This document shows positions 16,194 to 24,425 of a DNA stretch of 64,000 nt, piece after piece. The DNA is from Streptomyces xanthochromogenes. Lineage in GTDB: Bacteria; Actinomycetota; Actinomycetes; Streptomycetales; Streptomycetaceae. The DNA lies in assembly GCF_014650455.1 (NCBI RefSeq), contig NZ_BMUZ01000010.1, positions 248,001-312,000 of the forward strand, in the 5' to 3' direction. The position numbers and the translations under genes were made by a program. The stretch's first letter is position 1. Each line of letters begins with the position of its first letter. The notes beneath the pieces were generated by a model. It worked only from the letters and a program-made list of their open reading frames with translations, did no database searches and had not been told where the DNA came from.

Positions 16194-16870
16194 CCCGCCC
16201 CGGGCCCGGGGGGTTTGCCCACCCTCCCCGGCCCCGGGGGGTTTGCCCACCCTCCCCCAAGCTCTTAATGAGCAGGGGGGACCCCCATCCCGTTGCCCGG
16301 GGTTGGTTGGTCCCGGCTCCCTGGGGCTGCGCCCCAGACCCCGGGGGGTTTGCCCGCCCTCCCGCCCGTGCGGCGGGTTGGATGAGCTGAGCCCTGGGGC
16401 TGCGCCCCAGACCCCCTGAGGGGCTGCGCCCCTCGAACCCCCGCAAGGGGCTCCGCCCCCTGCACCCCCGTTCGCGCCTAAAGGGCGCTCGTCCTCAAAC
16501 GCCGGACAGGCTGAAGGTGCCCCAGCACCGAGCCTTCCAGGGGCGCGAGGAACTGCGCGAGAAGCGACCACGGTGCGAGGCCGAAGACGGGGGTTGGGGG
16601 CGCGGGGAACTGCGCGACCAGCCACGCACGGTGCGAGGCCGAAAGCCGGTTGGGGGTGACCACGCGCGGTCGGTGGCCCACGCGGGCTGGGGGTGGCGGC
16701 GCGCGGTCGGTGGCCCGCGCGGGCGGGGGCTGAAGGCGGTCCCGGGGGCATCGTTCGGCTTGGTTGCCAACAATCCTGTTGCCGGAGCCAGTTGGGCCGT
16801 CCGGCCGTGGAGTCTGGAAAACCTCGTCAGGCGAGGTCCCCGTCCGGCACTCGCCCCGCGTCCGACCCCG
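16194..16870. repeat. Intergenic region of Streptomyces-type dispersed repeats
   Basis: No gene is supported. It contains several copies of TGGGGCTGCGCCCCAGACCC-like hairpin units (about 16320-16460), a CGCCTAAAGGGCGCTCGTCC unit, and two copies of a GCGCGRGGAACTGCGCGA unit followed by CACGGTGCGAGGCCGAA (16541-16585 and 16600-16650). Related units recur at 19495-19660 and 36235-36305. The hairpin-rich start probably also terminates the glycosyltransferase operon. Confidence 0.6.
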
Positions 16871-16880
16871 TAATGGACTT

Positions 16881-16936
16881 TACGGCGTAGAAGAACAGCC
16901 CTACGGTGTACAACAGCACTAACGACATACACCGTA
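16881..16936. promoter_or_regulatory. Operator cluster in front of the DHA2 exporter gene
   Basis: TACGGCGTA (16881-16889) and TACGGTGTA (16902-16910) are direct repeats 21 bp apart. TACACCGTA (16928-16936) is the exact inverse of the second, across a 17-bp spacer. This is a plausible binding site for the TetR-family repressor encoded downstream, placed 35-90 bp before the exporter start. Confidence 0.6.
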
Positions 16937-16970
16937 TAAGAAGCGCTGTTCAGAGACCCGGGGGGCCACC

Positions 16971-18482
16971 ATGACCGCAACCACAGCCGAGAAACCCACC
17001 GCACCCACCGGGCATCCGCAGCGCTGGCTGATCCTCGGCGTCATCTGCGTGGCCCAGCTCACGGTGCTGCTCGACAACACCGTCCTGAACGTCGCCATCC
17101 CCTCCCTCACCACCTCGCTCGGCGCCTCCACCGCCGACATCCAGTGGATGATCAACGCGTACTCGCTCGTCCAGTCCGGGCTGCTGCTCACCGCGGGCAG
17201 CGCGTCCGACCGCTACGGCCGCAAGAAGATGCTCGTGGCGGGACTCGCGCTCTTCGGCCTCGGTTCGCTGGCGGCGGGGCTCGCGCAGAACGCGGGCCAG
17301 CTCATCGCCGCCCGCGCGGGCATGGGCATCGGCGGAGCGCTCCTGATGACCACGACGCTCGCCGTCGTCGTGCAGATCTTCGACGCCGAGTCCCGGGTCA
17401 AGGCCATCGGCATCTGGGCCACCGTCAACTCGCTCGGCTTCGCCGCCGGACCGCTCATCGGCGGGGTCATGCTCGACCACTTCTGGTGGGGCGCGATCTT
17501 CCTGGTGAACATCCCGGTCGCGGTCCTCGGCCTGGTCGCCGTGGTCGCCCTCGTACCGGAGTCGAAGAACCCCCAGGGCGACCGGCCCGACCTGCTCGGG
17601 GCGCTGCTCTCCACGGTCGGTATGACCGGTGTCGTGTACGCGATCATCTCCGGGCCCGGCCACGGCTGGCTCTCCGGCCATGTGCTGACCTCGGCGGCCG
17701 TCGGCATCGTGTTCCTCGCGGCCTTCGTCCGCTGGGAACTGTCCATCGAACACCCCATGCTGGACATGCACTTCTTCCGCGACCAGCGGTTCGTCGGCGC
17801 GGTCGCGGGGGCGGTCCTGGTCGCCTTCGGCATGGGCGGATCACTGTTCCTGCTGACCCAGCACCTCCAATTCGTGCTCGGGTACGGGCCGTTGAACGCG
17901 GGTCTGCGTACCGCTCCGCTCGCGCTCAGCGTGATCGTGCTGAACATGACGGGCGTCGGCGCCAAGCTGGTCGCCAAGGTCGGCACCCCGCGCGCCATCG
18001 CCATCGGCATGACCGCGAACGCCGCCGGGCTCGCCTCGATCGCGCTGCTCGGCGGGCACAGCTACGGCGGCACGCTGCTCGGCCTGGTCGTGATGGGAGC
18101 CGGGATCGCGCTCTCCATGCCGGCCATGGCCAACGCCATCATGAGCGCGATCCCGCCGGAGAAGGCGGGCGTGGGCGCGGGAGTGAACGGCACGCTTGGC
18201 GAGTTCGGCAACGGGCTCGGCGTCGCGGTCCTCGGTGCGGTGCTCAACTCCCGGTTCGCCGCGCTCGTGCCGGTCGCCGCGGCCTCGCTGCCCGCGGCCC
18301 TCGCCGCCGCCCGCGACGACGCCGAACGGGGCCGGATCGCCGACGCGTTCGCCTCGGGCCTCGAAACCAGCCAGCTGGTCGGCGCGGTCGCGGTGCTCGC
18401 GGGCGGGCTGCTCGCGGCGGTCCTGCTGCACCGCGCGGAACGATCGGTGCCCGAGCCCGCCGGGGCGGAACCGGCGGCATAG
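16971..18482 (+). CDS. DHA2-family (EmrB/QacA-type) drug:H+ exporter
   Basis: A 503-residue major facilitator protein with 14 predicted helices. The first helix carries the DHA2 signature LTVLLDNTVLNVAIPSL, the 2-3 loop has SDRYGRKKM (motif A), and motif C-like glycine-rich sequence follows near residue 150. Such pumps expel hydrophobic drugs using the proton gradient. The gene starts at ATG 16971 behind a GGGGGG-rich site and is preceded by an inverted-repeat operator. A TetR-family gene reads in the same direction after 185 bases of repeat sequence and is the probable regulator. The substrate is unknown. Confidence 0.9.
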   Translation: MTATTAEKPTAPTGHPQRWLILGVICVAQLTVLLDNTVLNVAIPSLTTSLGASTADIQWMINAYSLVQSGLLLTAGSASDRYGRKKMLVAGLALFGLGSLAAGLAQNAGQLIAARAGMGIGGALLMTTTLAVVVQIFDAESRVKAIGIWATVNSLGFAAGPLIGGVMLDHFWWGAIFLVNIPVAVLGLVAVVALVPESKNPQGDRPDLLGALLSTVGMTGVVYAIISGPGHGWLSGHVLTSAAVGIVFLAAFVRWELSIEHPMLDMHFFRDQRFVGAVAGAVLVAFGMGGSLFLLTQHLQFVLGYGPLNAGLRTAPLALSVIVLNMTGVGAKLVAKVGTPRAIAIGMTANAAGLASIALLGGHSYGGTLLGLVVMGAGIALSMPAMANAIMSAIPPEKAGVGAGVNGTLGEFGNGLGVAVLGAVLNSRFAALVPVAAASLPAALAAARDDAERGRIADAFASGLETSQLVGAVAVLAGGLLAAVLLHRAERSVPEPAGAEPAA

Positions 18483-18512
18483 CATCGTCGGGGGTGGGAG
18501 CCCCCGATTCCG

Positions 18513-18615
18513 GACATGACCTGATGGACATGACCTGATGGACACGACCTGCCTGATGGACATGACCTGATCGACATGGTCCGGTGGGCATGACCTGGTG
18601 CACATGAGCCGACGG
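18513..18615. repeat. 14-bp degenerate tandem repeat between exporter and TetR gene
   Basis: About seven copies related to GGACATGACCTGAT follow each other, some interrupted or with two to three changes. They fill most of the gap between the exporter stop and the TetR start. Confidence 0.8.
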
Positions 18616-18667
18616 GCCGGCCATCGGGCCGGTGGAATCGTGGAATCAAGGACCGAGGAGGGCAGCG

Positions 18668-19444
18668 ATGGTGTCGGCGGCGGACCGTACGAAGGACGCG
18701 GCGCGTACCAGCGTGTGGCTCGGGAGCAAGGCGAGTCGCCGGGTGCGCCGTGCGGAGGCGCCCGAGGGCGCGCCCGTGCTCGACCGGGACCGGATCACCG
18801 CCGAGGCCGTACGCCTCCTCGACGCCGAGGGCGCCGTCAGGTTCTCCATGCGGCGCCTGGCGGCCGAGCTCGGCGTGACCGCGATGTCCCTGTACTGGTA
18901 CGTCGACAACAAGGACGACCTCCTCGAACTCGCCCTCGACGCGGTGTTCGCGGAGATCGAACTGCCCGACATGGGCGACGAGTCGGCGGATTGGCGTGAT
19001 CAGCTCCGCACGGTCGTGGTGGGGTACCGGGCGATCTTCGTCCGGCACTCCTGGGCTTCGGCGCTGATCGGCCGCTACCTCAACATCGGGCCGCACTCGA
19101 TGGCCTTCTCGCGCACGGCCCAGCGCATCCTGGCCCGCACGGGGCTGCCCGCGCACGGGCAGATGGGCGGGCTCGCGGCGGTGTTCCAGTTCGTCTACGG
19201 CTTCGGCACGATCGAGGGCACGTTCGTGCAGCGGTGTGCGGATGCGGGGCGTACGCAGGACGAGTTCTTCGCGGAGGCGATGGGAGCATTGGCCTCCCAG
19301 CCGGAGTACCGGGCGCAGTTCGCCGATGCGTCGGAGCTGATGGCGGCGCGGGGCGGGGAGACGGTGCAGGACATGCGCCAGCGGGACTTCGACTTCGCGC
19401 TGACCCTGCTGATCGCGGGCATCGAGGCCCTGAGCACCCCCTGA
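18668..19444 (+). CDS. TetR-family repressor (TetR_C tetracycline-type C-terminal domain)
   Basis: A 258-residue regulator. After a basic 35-residue lead, the TetR helix-turn-helix spans about residues 38-85 (DRDRITAEAVRLLDAEG ... MSLYWYVDNKDDLLELALDA). The C-terminal part is the ligand-binding and dimerisation domain of the tetracycline-repressor type. The start ATG 18668 has GAGGAGGG seven bases upstream. It sits directly behind the DHA2 exporter gene and probably binds the inverted repeat at 16902-16936, releasing it when the pumped compound is bound. Confidence 0.88.
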   Translation: MVSAADRTKDAARTSVWLGSKASRRVRRAEAPEGAPVLDRDRITAEAVRLLDAEGAVRFSMRRLAAELGVTAMSLYWYVDNKDDLLELALDAVFAEIELPDMGDESADWRDQLRTVVVGYRAIFVRHSWASALIGRYLNIGPHSMAFSRTAQRILARTGLPAHGQMGGLAAVFQFVYGFGTIEGTFVQRCADAGRTQDEFFAEAMGALASQPEYRAQFADASELMAARGGETVQDMRQRDFDFALTLLIAGIEALSTP

Positions 19445-19494
19445 CCCCCATGACGGGCCGAGTCCCGTTACCAGGGCGGGCGTTCAGGCGCCGG

Positions 19495-19660
19495 GGCCCG
19501 GAGCGCGCGGCACTGCGTGAGCAGCCACGCACGGTGTGGGGCCGAACAGCGTGTGGAGAGTGGGGAGTTGGGGGCGCGGGGAACTGCGCGGACGGGCCGC
19601 ACGGAGCCCCCCGGGTCCGCGGGGAACTGCGCGGACGGGCCGCACAGAGCCCCCGGACCC
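19495..19660. repeat. Dispersed intergenic repeat units
   Basis: Two copies of GGGGAACTGCGCGGACGGGC with following CCGCAC and GAGCCCCC lie at about 19578 and 19620, next to a GAGCAGCCACGCACGGTGTG unit at about 19520. They belong to the same family as the units at 16541-16650. No gene is supported here. Confidence 0.6.
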
Positions 19661-19677
19661 CTGGGCCGGGCCCCCGG

Positions 19678-20496
19678 TCAGGCGGTCGGCAGGGCTTCGC
19701 CCTGGACTGTCTGGATGTCCAGCTCGACCTTCAGCGTCGTGCCGATCGCCGAAATCCCCGCCTGCACCACCTGGTTGTAGTTCATCGCGAAGTCCTCGCG
19801 GCGCAGCTCCGCCGTCGCCCGGTAGGCGGCCCGCACCCCGCCCCACGGGTCGGGTCCCGTACCGAGGTACGACAGGTCGAGGTCGACCTCGCGGACCACC
19901 CCGTGCAGCGCCAGCTCTCCCCGTACCGTCCAGCGGTCGGGCCCGGCCGGGACCAGGTCCGTGCTGCGGTAGGTGATCTCCGGGAAGCGCTCGACGTCGA
20001 GGAAGTCCGCGGACTTCAGGTGACCGTCCCGCATGGCGTTCCCCGTGTCGATGGACGCCGCCCCGATGACCGCCTCGACCCGCGACTTCTCCAAGTCCTC
20101 CGCGATCTCGATGCGCCCGCCGAACTCCCCGAACCGCCCGTGCACACTGGAGATGCCCAGGTGCTGGGCGACCGCGCCGACCGACGAGTGCGCCGGGTCG
20201 ATCGTCCAGGGGCCCGGCGGCGGCAGCTCGACCCCGCCCTGCCGGGCCAGCACCACCGTGCCGACCGAGGCCCGCCCGCTCGCCGTCACCAGCGCCGTGG
20301 AGGCGGCCGGGGCGTATCCCACGGCCGTCACGATCACCGTGTACGGGCCGGGCGCGAGAGCCACGTCCGCCGACACCGAGCCGTCCTCCGACGCCGAGGC
20401 GCGCAGCACCTGCGTGCCGGTCATGTCGGTCATCGTCACCACGGCGTGCGAAACGGCCCAGCCGTCGCGTGTCCGTACCTGTGCCCGCAGTCCCAT
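19678..20496 (-). CDS. YceI-family protein with N-terminal carboxypeptidase-regulatory-like domain
   Basis: A 272-residue protein. Residues 1-88 form a beta-sandwich of the carboxypeptidase-regulatory type (QVRTRDGWAVSHAVVTMTD ... GPYTVIVTAVGYAPA). Residues about 93-270 are a YceI lipocalin-like domain starting WTIDPAHSSVGAVAQHLGIS, a fold that binds polyprenoid or amphiphilic molecules. No signal peptide is visible, so it is probably cytosolic. ATG 20496 has GAGGAGA upstream. The same regulatory-like domain is found three times on the exporter encoded just upstream, which suggests the two proteins share a ligand or partner. Confidence 0.85.
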   Translation of the reverse strand: MGLRAQVRTRDGWAVSHAVVTMTDMTGTQVLRASASEDGSVSADVALAPGPYTVIVTAVGYAPAASTALVTASGRASVGTVVLARQGGVELPPPGPWTIDPAHSSVGAVAQHLGISSVHGRFGEFGGRIEIAEDLEKSRVEAVIGAASIDTGNAMRDGHLKSADFLDVERFPEITYRSTDLVPAGPDRWTVRGELALHGVVREVDLDLSYLGTGPDPWGGVRAAYRATAELRREDFAMNYNQVVQAGISAIGTTLKVELDIQTVQGEALPTA

Positions 20497-20558
20497 CCCG
20501 TTTTCTCTCCTCTTCAAGTGCAGAAGCCTCTCAAGGTCAAAAGGCCGGGCCCCGGGGC

Positions 20559-20576
20559 GGGACGGCCGGCCGTCCC
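20559..20576. terminator. Perfect 18-bp palindrome between exporter and YceI genes
   Basis: GGGACGGCC followed directly by its inverse GGCCGTCCC lies in the 165-base gap between the two leftward genes. It may partially terminate the exporter transcript or stabilise its end. There is no U-run. Confidence 0.4.
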
Positions 20577-20661
20577 CTGCCCGCCGCCCCGTTCCCGGGG
20601 CCCATTTCCACGCCGGGCGCGCCCCGCCTCCGCTCGAAGCGAGGGCGCACCCGGGGGTCAA

Positions 20662-23127
20662 CTACTCGCCCGGGTGGGCGAGTTCGATGTCGTGGCCGTC
20701 GACACCGCGGCCGGCCACGGTCAGCGAGCCGGCCACCGGCGGGTAGCCGGTCGCGATGACCGTGTACTCGCCGGAGTTCAGGTCGGCGAAGGCGTACGCG
20801 CCGTCGTCGCCCGTGGTGGCGTTGGCGACCACGTTGCCCGCCGCGTCGAGCAGCGTGACGCGGGCGTCGGCCAGCGGACGGCGGTCGCCGCCGCCGCGGA
20901 TCGTGCCCTGGACCAGCGCGCCGGCCTGGAGGGCGGCCTCGACACGGGTCACGCCGTAGCCGGAGATCTCCACCGGCAGCGCCAGCGGGCGGAAGCCGTC
21001 CGCGTTGACCGCCACGGTCACCTGGCCCGGGACCAGCTCACCGAAGGTGAACTCGCCGGCCGCGCCGGACTTCCCGGTGGCCAGCAGATCGCCGCGCACA
21101 TCGGTCACGATCACCATCGCGCCCTCGACCGGAGCCCCGGTCTCGGCGGCCTTCACCGCACCCGCGAGGCCGCTGGTGCCGGACAGGAGGATGTCGTAGG
21201 CGAGTGCCTCGACGCCCACCACGATGGTGGAGGCCTGCGGCTGGAAGCCGTCGGCGGCCGCGATCAGGACGTAGCTGCCGGCGCCCGGAGCGGCGAGCAG
21301 GTACCCGCCGTCGGGGCCCGCCACCGCGCGGCCGAGCTGGCTGCCGCCGAGCGAGATCAGCGTGACGGCGGCGGAGGCGACGGGCGCCCCCTCGGCCGCA
21401 CGGACCGTGCCGCGGACCGGGATGCCGTCGAGGACGGGGGCGGTGAGCGTCTGGGCCACGGGGGCCTCGACTGCCGCCGCCTGGGCGGGAACCTGGGCGG
21501 GAGCCGGGGCGGCGGCGGGCGCCTGCTCGGACTCGGCGGCGCCTACCGCACGGGTGCGCAGCGGGATCTCCTTGATGAAGAGGGTGATCAGGAAGGCGAG
21601 CAGCGCGCACGGCGCCGCGTACAGGAACACATCGCCGACACCGTGTCCGTACGCGCTCTCGATGACGGTACGGATCGGGGCGGGCAGCACGCTGAGGTCC
21701 GGGATGGTGCCGGAGCCGCTGCTGGCCTTGGCTGCCGCGGCACCCTGCGGGCCGAGTGCGGTGAGGCCGTCGGTGACGTAGTGGCTGACCCGGTTGGCCA
21801 TGACCGCGCCGAGCGCCGAGACGCCCACCGCACCACCGAGGGAGCGGAAGAAGACGACGACGGAGGAGGCCGAGCCGAGGTCGGCGGGGGAGACCTGGTT
21901 CTGCGTGCACAGGACCAGGTTCTGCATCATCATGCCGATGCCGAGGCCCATCAGCGCCATGTAGATGGCGAGGTGCCAGTACGGGGTGTCGTAGCGCATC
22001 GTGCCGAGCAGACCGAGGCCCGCCGTCACCAGGACGCCGCCGCTGACCAGCCACGCCTTCCACTTGCCCGTCTTGGTGATGACCTGGCCGGAGACGGTGG
22101 ACGCGATGAAGAGTCCGCCGATCATCGGGATCGTCATGACACCGGACATCGTCGGCGTCTTGCCGCGCGCCAGCTGGAAGTACTGGGAGAAGAAGACCGT
22201 GCCGGCGAACATCGCGACACCCACGAAGAGCGAGGCGAGCGAGGCCAGGGTGATGGTGCGGTTGCGGAAGAGGCGCAGCGGGATGATCGGCTCGCTGGCC
22301 TTCGACTCGACGAGTACGAACAGCGCGCCCAGCAGGATCGAGCCGCCGACCATCGCGTAGGTCTGCCACGAGATCCAGTCGTACTTGTCGCCCGCGAAGG
22401 TCACCCAGACCAGGAGCAGCGAGACCGCGGCGCTGATCAGGAAGGCGCCGGTCCAGTCGACCTTGACGTCCCGCTTCACGACGGGGAGCTTCAGGGTCTT
22501 CTGGAGCACGATCAGCGCGATGACCGCGAACGGCACGCCGACGTAGAAGCACCAGCGCCAGCCGAGCCAGCTTGTGTCCGTGATCAGACCGCCGAGGAGC
22601 GGTCCGCCGACCGTCGCGACCGCGAACGTGGCGCCCAGGTAGCCGCTGTAACGGCCACGCTCACGCGGCGAGATCATGGCGGCCATGATGATCTGGGCGA
22701 GCGCGGAGAGACCGCCGACGCCGATGCCCTGGAACACGCGGCAGGCGATGAGCATGCCCGAGCTCTGGGACAGACCGGCCACGATCGAGCCGGACACGTA
22801 GATGACCAGGGCTATCTGGACCAGCAGCTTCTTGCTGAACAGGTCGGAGAGCTTGCCCCACAGCGGGGTGGTGGCGGTCATCGCGAGCAGCGAGGCCGTG
22901 ACGACCCAGGTGTACGCGGACTGGCCGCCGCCCAGGTCGCTGATGATGTGCGGCAGGGCGTTGGAGACGATCGTCGAGGACAGGATGGCGACGAACATGC
23001 CGAGCAACAGCCCGGACAGCGCCTCCATGATCTGCCGGTGAGTCATCGGCGCGCCACTCTCGGACGGCGTGTGCCCTCCGTGCTTGGCGTGGCCGCCCCG
23101 CACACCGGCTGGTGTGGTCGTAGCCAT
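20662..23127 (-). CDS. DHA2 exporter fused to three carboxypeptidase-regulatory-like domains
   Basis: An 821-residue protein. The first 530 residues are a 14-helix major facilitator pump with motif A (GKLSDLFSKK) and motif C-like GGPLLGG. After an Ala/Pro-rich linker, three beta-sandwich repeats of about 85 residues follow, each with a (V)xGTVRxxxGxPVxxAxVTL-type opening and a G-Y/F-T/L-V turn. They would lie in the cytoplasm if the pump has the usual topology. The start is placed at ATG 23127 with AAGG upstream rather than at an in-frame ATG at 23193. A MarR gene upstream is the likely regulator. The fusion to soluble domains is unusual for transporters. Confidence 0.88.
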   Translation of the reverse strand: MATTTPAGVRGGHAKHGGHTPSESGAPMTHRQIMEALSGLLLGMFVAILSSTIVSNALPHIISDLGGGQSAYTWVVTASLLAMTATTPLWGKLSDLFSKKLLVQIALVIYVSGSIVAGLSQSSGMLIACRVFQGIGVGGLSALAQIIMAAMISPRERGRYSGYLGATFAVATVGGPLLGGLITDTSWLGWRWCFYVGVPFAVIALIVLQKTLKLPVVKRDVKVDWTGAFLISAAVSLLLVWVTFAGDKYDWISWQTYAMVGGSILLGALFVLVESKASEPIIPLRLFRNRTITLASLASLFVGVAMFAGTVFFSQYFQLARGKTPTMSGVMTIPMIGGLFIASTVSGQVITKTGKWKAWLVSGGVLVTAGLGLLGTMRYDTPYWHLAIYMALMGLGIGMMMQNLVLCTQNQVSPADLGSASSVVVFFRSLGGAVGVSALGAVMANRVSHYVTDGLTALGPQGAAAAKASSGSGTIPDLSVLPAPIRTVIESAYGHGVGDVFLYAAPCALLAFLITLFIKEIPLRTRAVGAAESEQAPAAAPAPAQVPAQAAAVEAPVAQTLTAPVLDGIPVRGTVRAAEGAPVASAAVTLISLGGSQLGRAVAGPDGGYLLAAPGAGSYVLIAAADGFQPQASTIVVGVEALAYDILLSGTSGLAGAVKAAETGAPVEGAMVIVTDVRGDLLATGKSGAAGEFTFGELVPGQVTVAVNADGFRPLALPVEISGYGVTRVEAALQAGALVQGTIRGGGDRRPLADARVTLLDAAGNVVANATTGDDGAYAFADLNSGEYTVIATGYPPVAGSLTVAGRGVDGHDIELAHPGE

Positions 23128-23212
23128 GAAGTTCCTTGTCTTGTCTGTCTGTTGGGCGGGTGTACGGGTCGGTGCGCGAAGCGATGCGCGCATCGCGTGG
23201 TGCTGAGTGGTG

Positions 23213-23695
23213 CTAAGCGGGTGTACGGGTCGGTGGACGGGTCTCGGGGCCCCTGACGTGGGGTGCCCGGCAGTCTCCGAAGGAGTCGCGCAGGCGCGCC
23301 AGCATCGTGTTGAGCTGCCCGACCTCGTCGTCGGTCCAGTCCTTGAGGGTGTGCGCGAACATCTCCGTGGTGCGCAGGCCGAGATCGTCGATCATGGTCT
23401 GGCCCTCGGGGGTGAGCCGCAGGATGCGCGAGCGCTTGTCGGCGGGGTCGGCGGACCGCTCGATCCAGCCGCGCTGGGCGACGTGCGCGACATGACGGCT
23501 CGTCACCGACATGTCCACCGCGAGGAGTTCGGCGAGCCTGCTGATCCGCATCTCGCCGTGGCGCTCCAGGAGGGTCAGCACGGCGGCCGAGCCGGCGGGG
23601 CACTCGGGCGGCAGGATGCGCGCGAGCCCGCGCTTGACCGCGCCGATCGCACTGAGCTGCCGGGCCAGCTCCTCGTAGAGACTCTGTGCGGCCAC
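23213..23695 (-). CDS. MarR-family transcriptional repressor
   Basis: A 160-residue winged-helix regulator starting at GTG 23695, with GGGAGGT upstream. The recognition region (MRISRLAELLAVDMSVTSRH) and wing (SADPADKRSRILRLTPEG) are typical of MarR proteins, which leave DNA when they bind phenolic or drug-like ligands. Two palindromes directly upstream (23717-23757) are likely autoregulatory sites. It is followed by the fused exporter gene in the same direction, 85 bases away, so one transcript and shared control are likely. Confidence 0.88.
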   Translation of the reverse strand: MAAQSLYEELARQLSAIGAVKRGLARILPPECPAGSAAVLTLLERHGEMRISRLAELLAVDMSVTSRHVAHVAQRGWIERSADPADKRSRILRLTPEGQTMIDDLGLRTTEMFAHTLKDWTDDEVGQLNTMLARLRDSFGDCRAPHVRGPETRPPTRTPA

Positions 23696-23716
23696 TGGAC
23701 ACCTCCCGAAATCTTG

Positions 23717-23757
23717 TTGCTTCGGGCAACCATAAGATTGTTGGTTGCCGAAGGCAA
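23717..23757. promoter_or_regulatory. Twin palindromic operators of the MarR gene
   Basis: TTGCTTCGGGCAA (23717-23729) and TTGCCGAAGGCAA (23745-23757) are each dyad-symmetric and also mirror each other. Their centres are 28 bp apart. They lie 20-60 bases before the MarR start, the usual place for autorepression. Confidence 0.65.
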
Positions 23758-24000
23758 ACTAAATGGGGGTCTCCGCGGCAAAGGAAAAGCAAAGGATTCG
23801 CATATGAAAACCCAAGGTGCAGGTCGGGGGCTTGCGGACGCCCGTGCGGAGTGATCGGGAAGGGGTGGTGAGGGGGTGGTGACGGCGGCGCGGGCGTCCT
23901 GAGCGGAAGTGCGCCGGGCGACGCCGGAGCCGCCTCGCGGGCGCGTTCGCGCGGGGGCGGGGGTTGGGCCGGACCCCCATCTTCGCTAGGGTCCTGCCCC

Positions 24001-24219
24001 ATGGCACACAACCCCCACGCACCCCAGGGTCCCGAGGGCAACCACGACCCGGCGGGCTCCACGCAGATGTTCCGCGCCTTCGTCGACGAGGGCGCGCCCC
24101 AGGGTCGCCGGCCGGCCGCCCCGGCGGCGACCGCCGCGGGTCCGCGGGTAGGCCTGATCGTCGGTGTCGTCGCCGTGATCGTGGTCCTGGCGGCAGTGGC
24201 CTGGCTGGCCCTGGGCTGA
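24001..24219 (+). CDS. Small single-span membrane protein
   Basis: A 72-residue protein with a polar N-terminus (MAHNPHAPQGPEGNHDPAG), an acidic FRAFVDEGAPQGRR segment and one C-terminal helix (about residues 49-70, VGLIVGVVAVIVVLAAVAWL). This is a tail-anchored layout with the N-terminus probably in the cytoplasm. It is clearly biased to G/C third positions. It is a conserved Streptomyces hypothetical as far as I recall; the function is unknown. Confidence 0.75.
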   Translation: MAHNPHAPQGPEGNHDPAGSTQMFRAFVDEGAPQGRRPAAPAATAAGPRVGLIVGVVAVIVVLAAVAWLALG

Positions 24220-24248
24220 GACGCCGGCCGGCGGTGAGCGGCGAGGAG

Positions 24249-24267
24249 CCGGGGGCGGCGCCCCCGG
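24249..24267. terminator. Hairpin between convergent genes
   Basis: CCGGGGGC, a 3-base loop and GCCCCCGG form an 8-bp perfect stem 30 bases after the small membrane protein gene, in the gap between convergent genes. Confidence 0.5.
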
Positions 24268-24425
24268 AACCGACCCGCCCGGCCGGGCCGTAGCGGCCCC
24301 GCCCCCGGCCGCCCGGCCGGGTCTTGGGGGCCCTGCTTTCGCCCGGCACCCGGCCGCCCGGCCGGACGCCGGGCGCCCTGCCGTCGACCGGCACTTGGCC
24401 GCCCGGCCGGACCGTGAGGGGGGTG

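Noticed and set aside
19234..23256. Very long open frame on the plus strand opposite YceI and exporter genes
   Set aside because: It is the antisense of strongly biased, domain-bearing genes; its translation is Arg/Gly/Asp-rich low complexity without domains.
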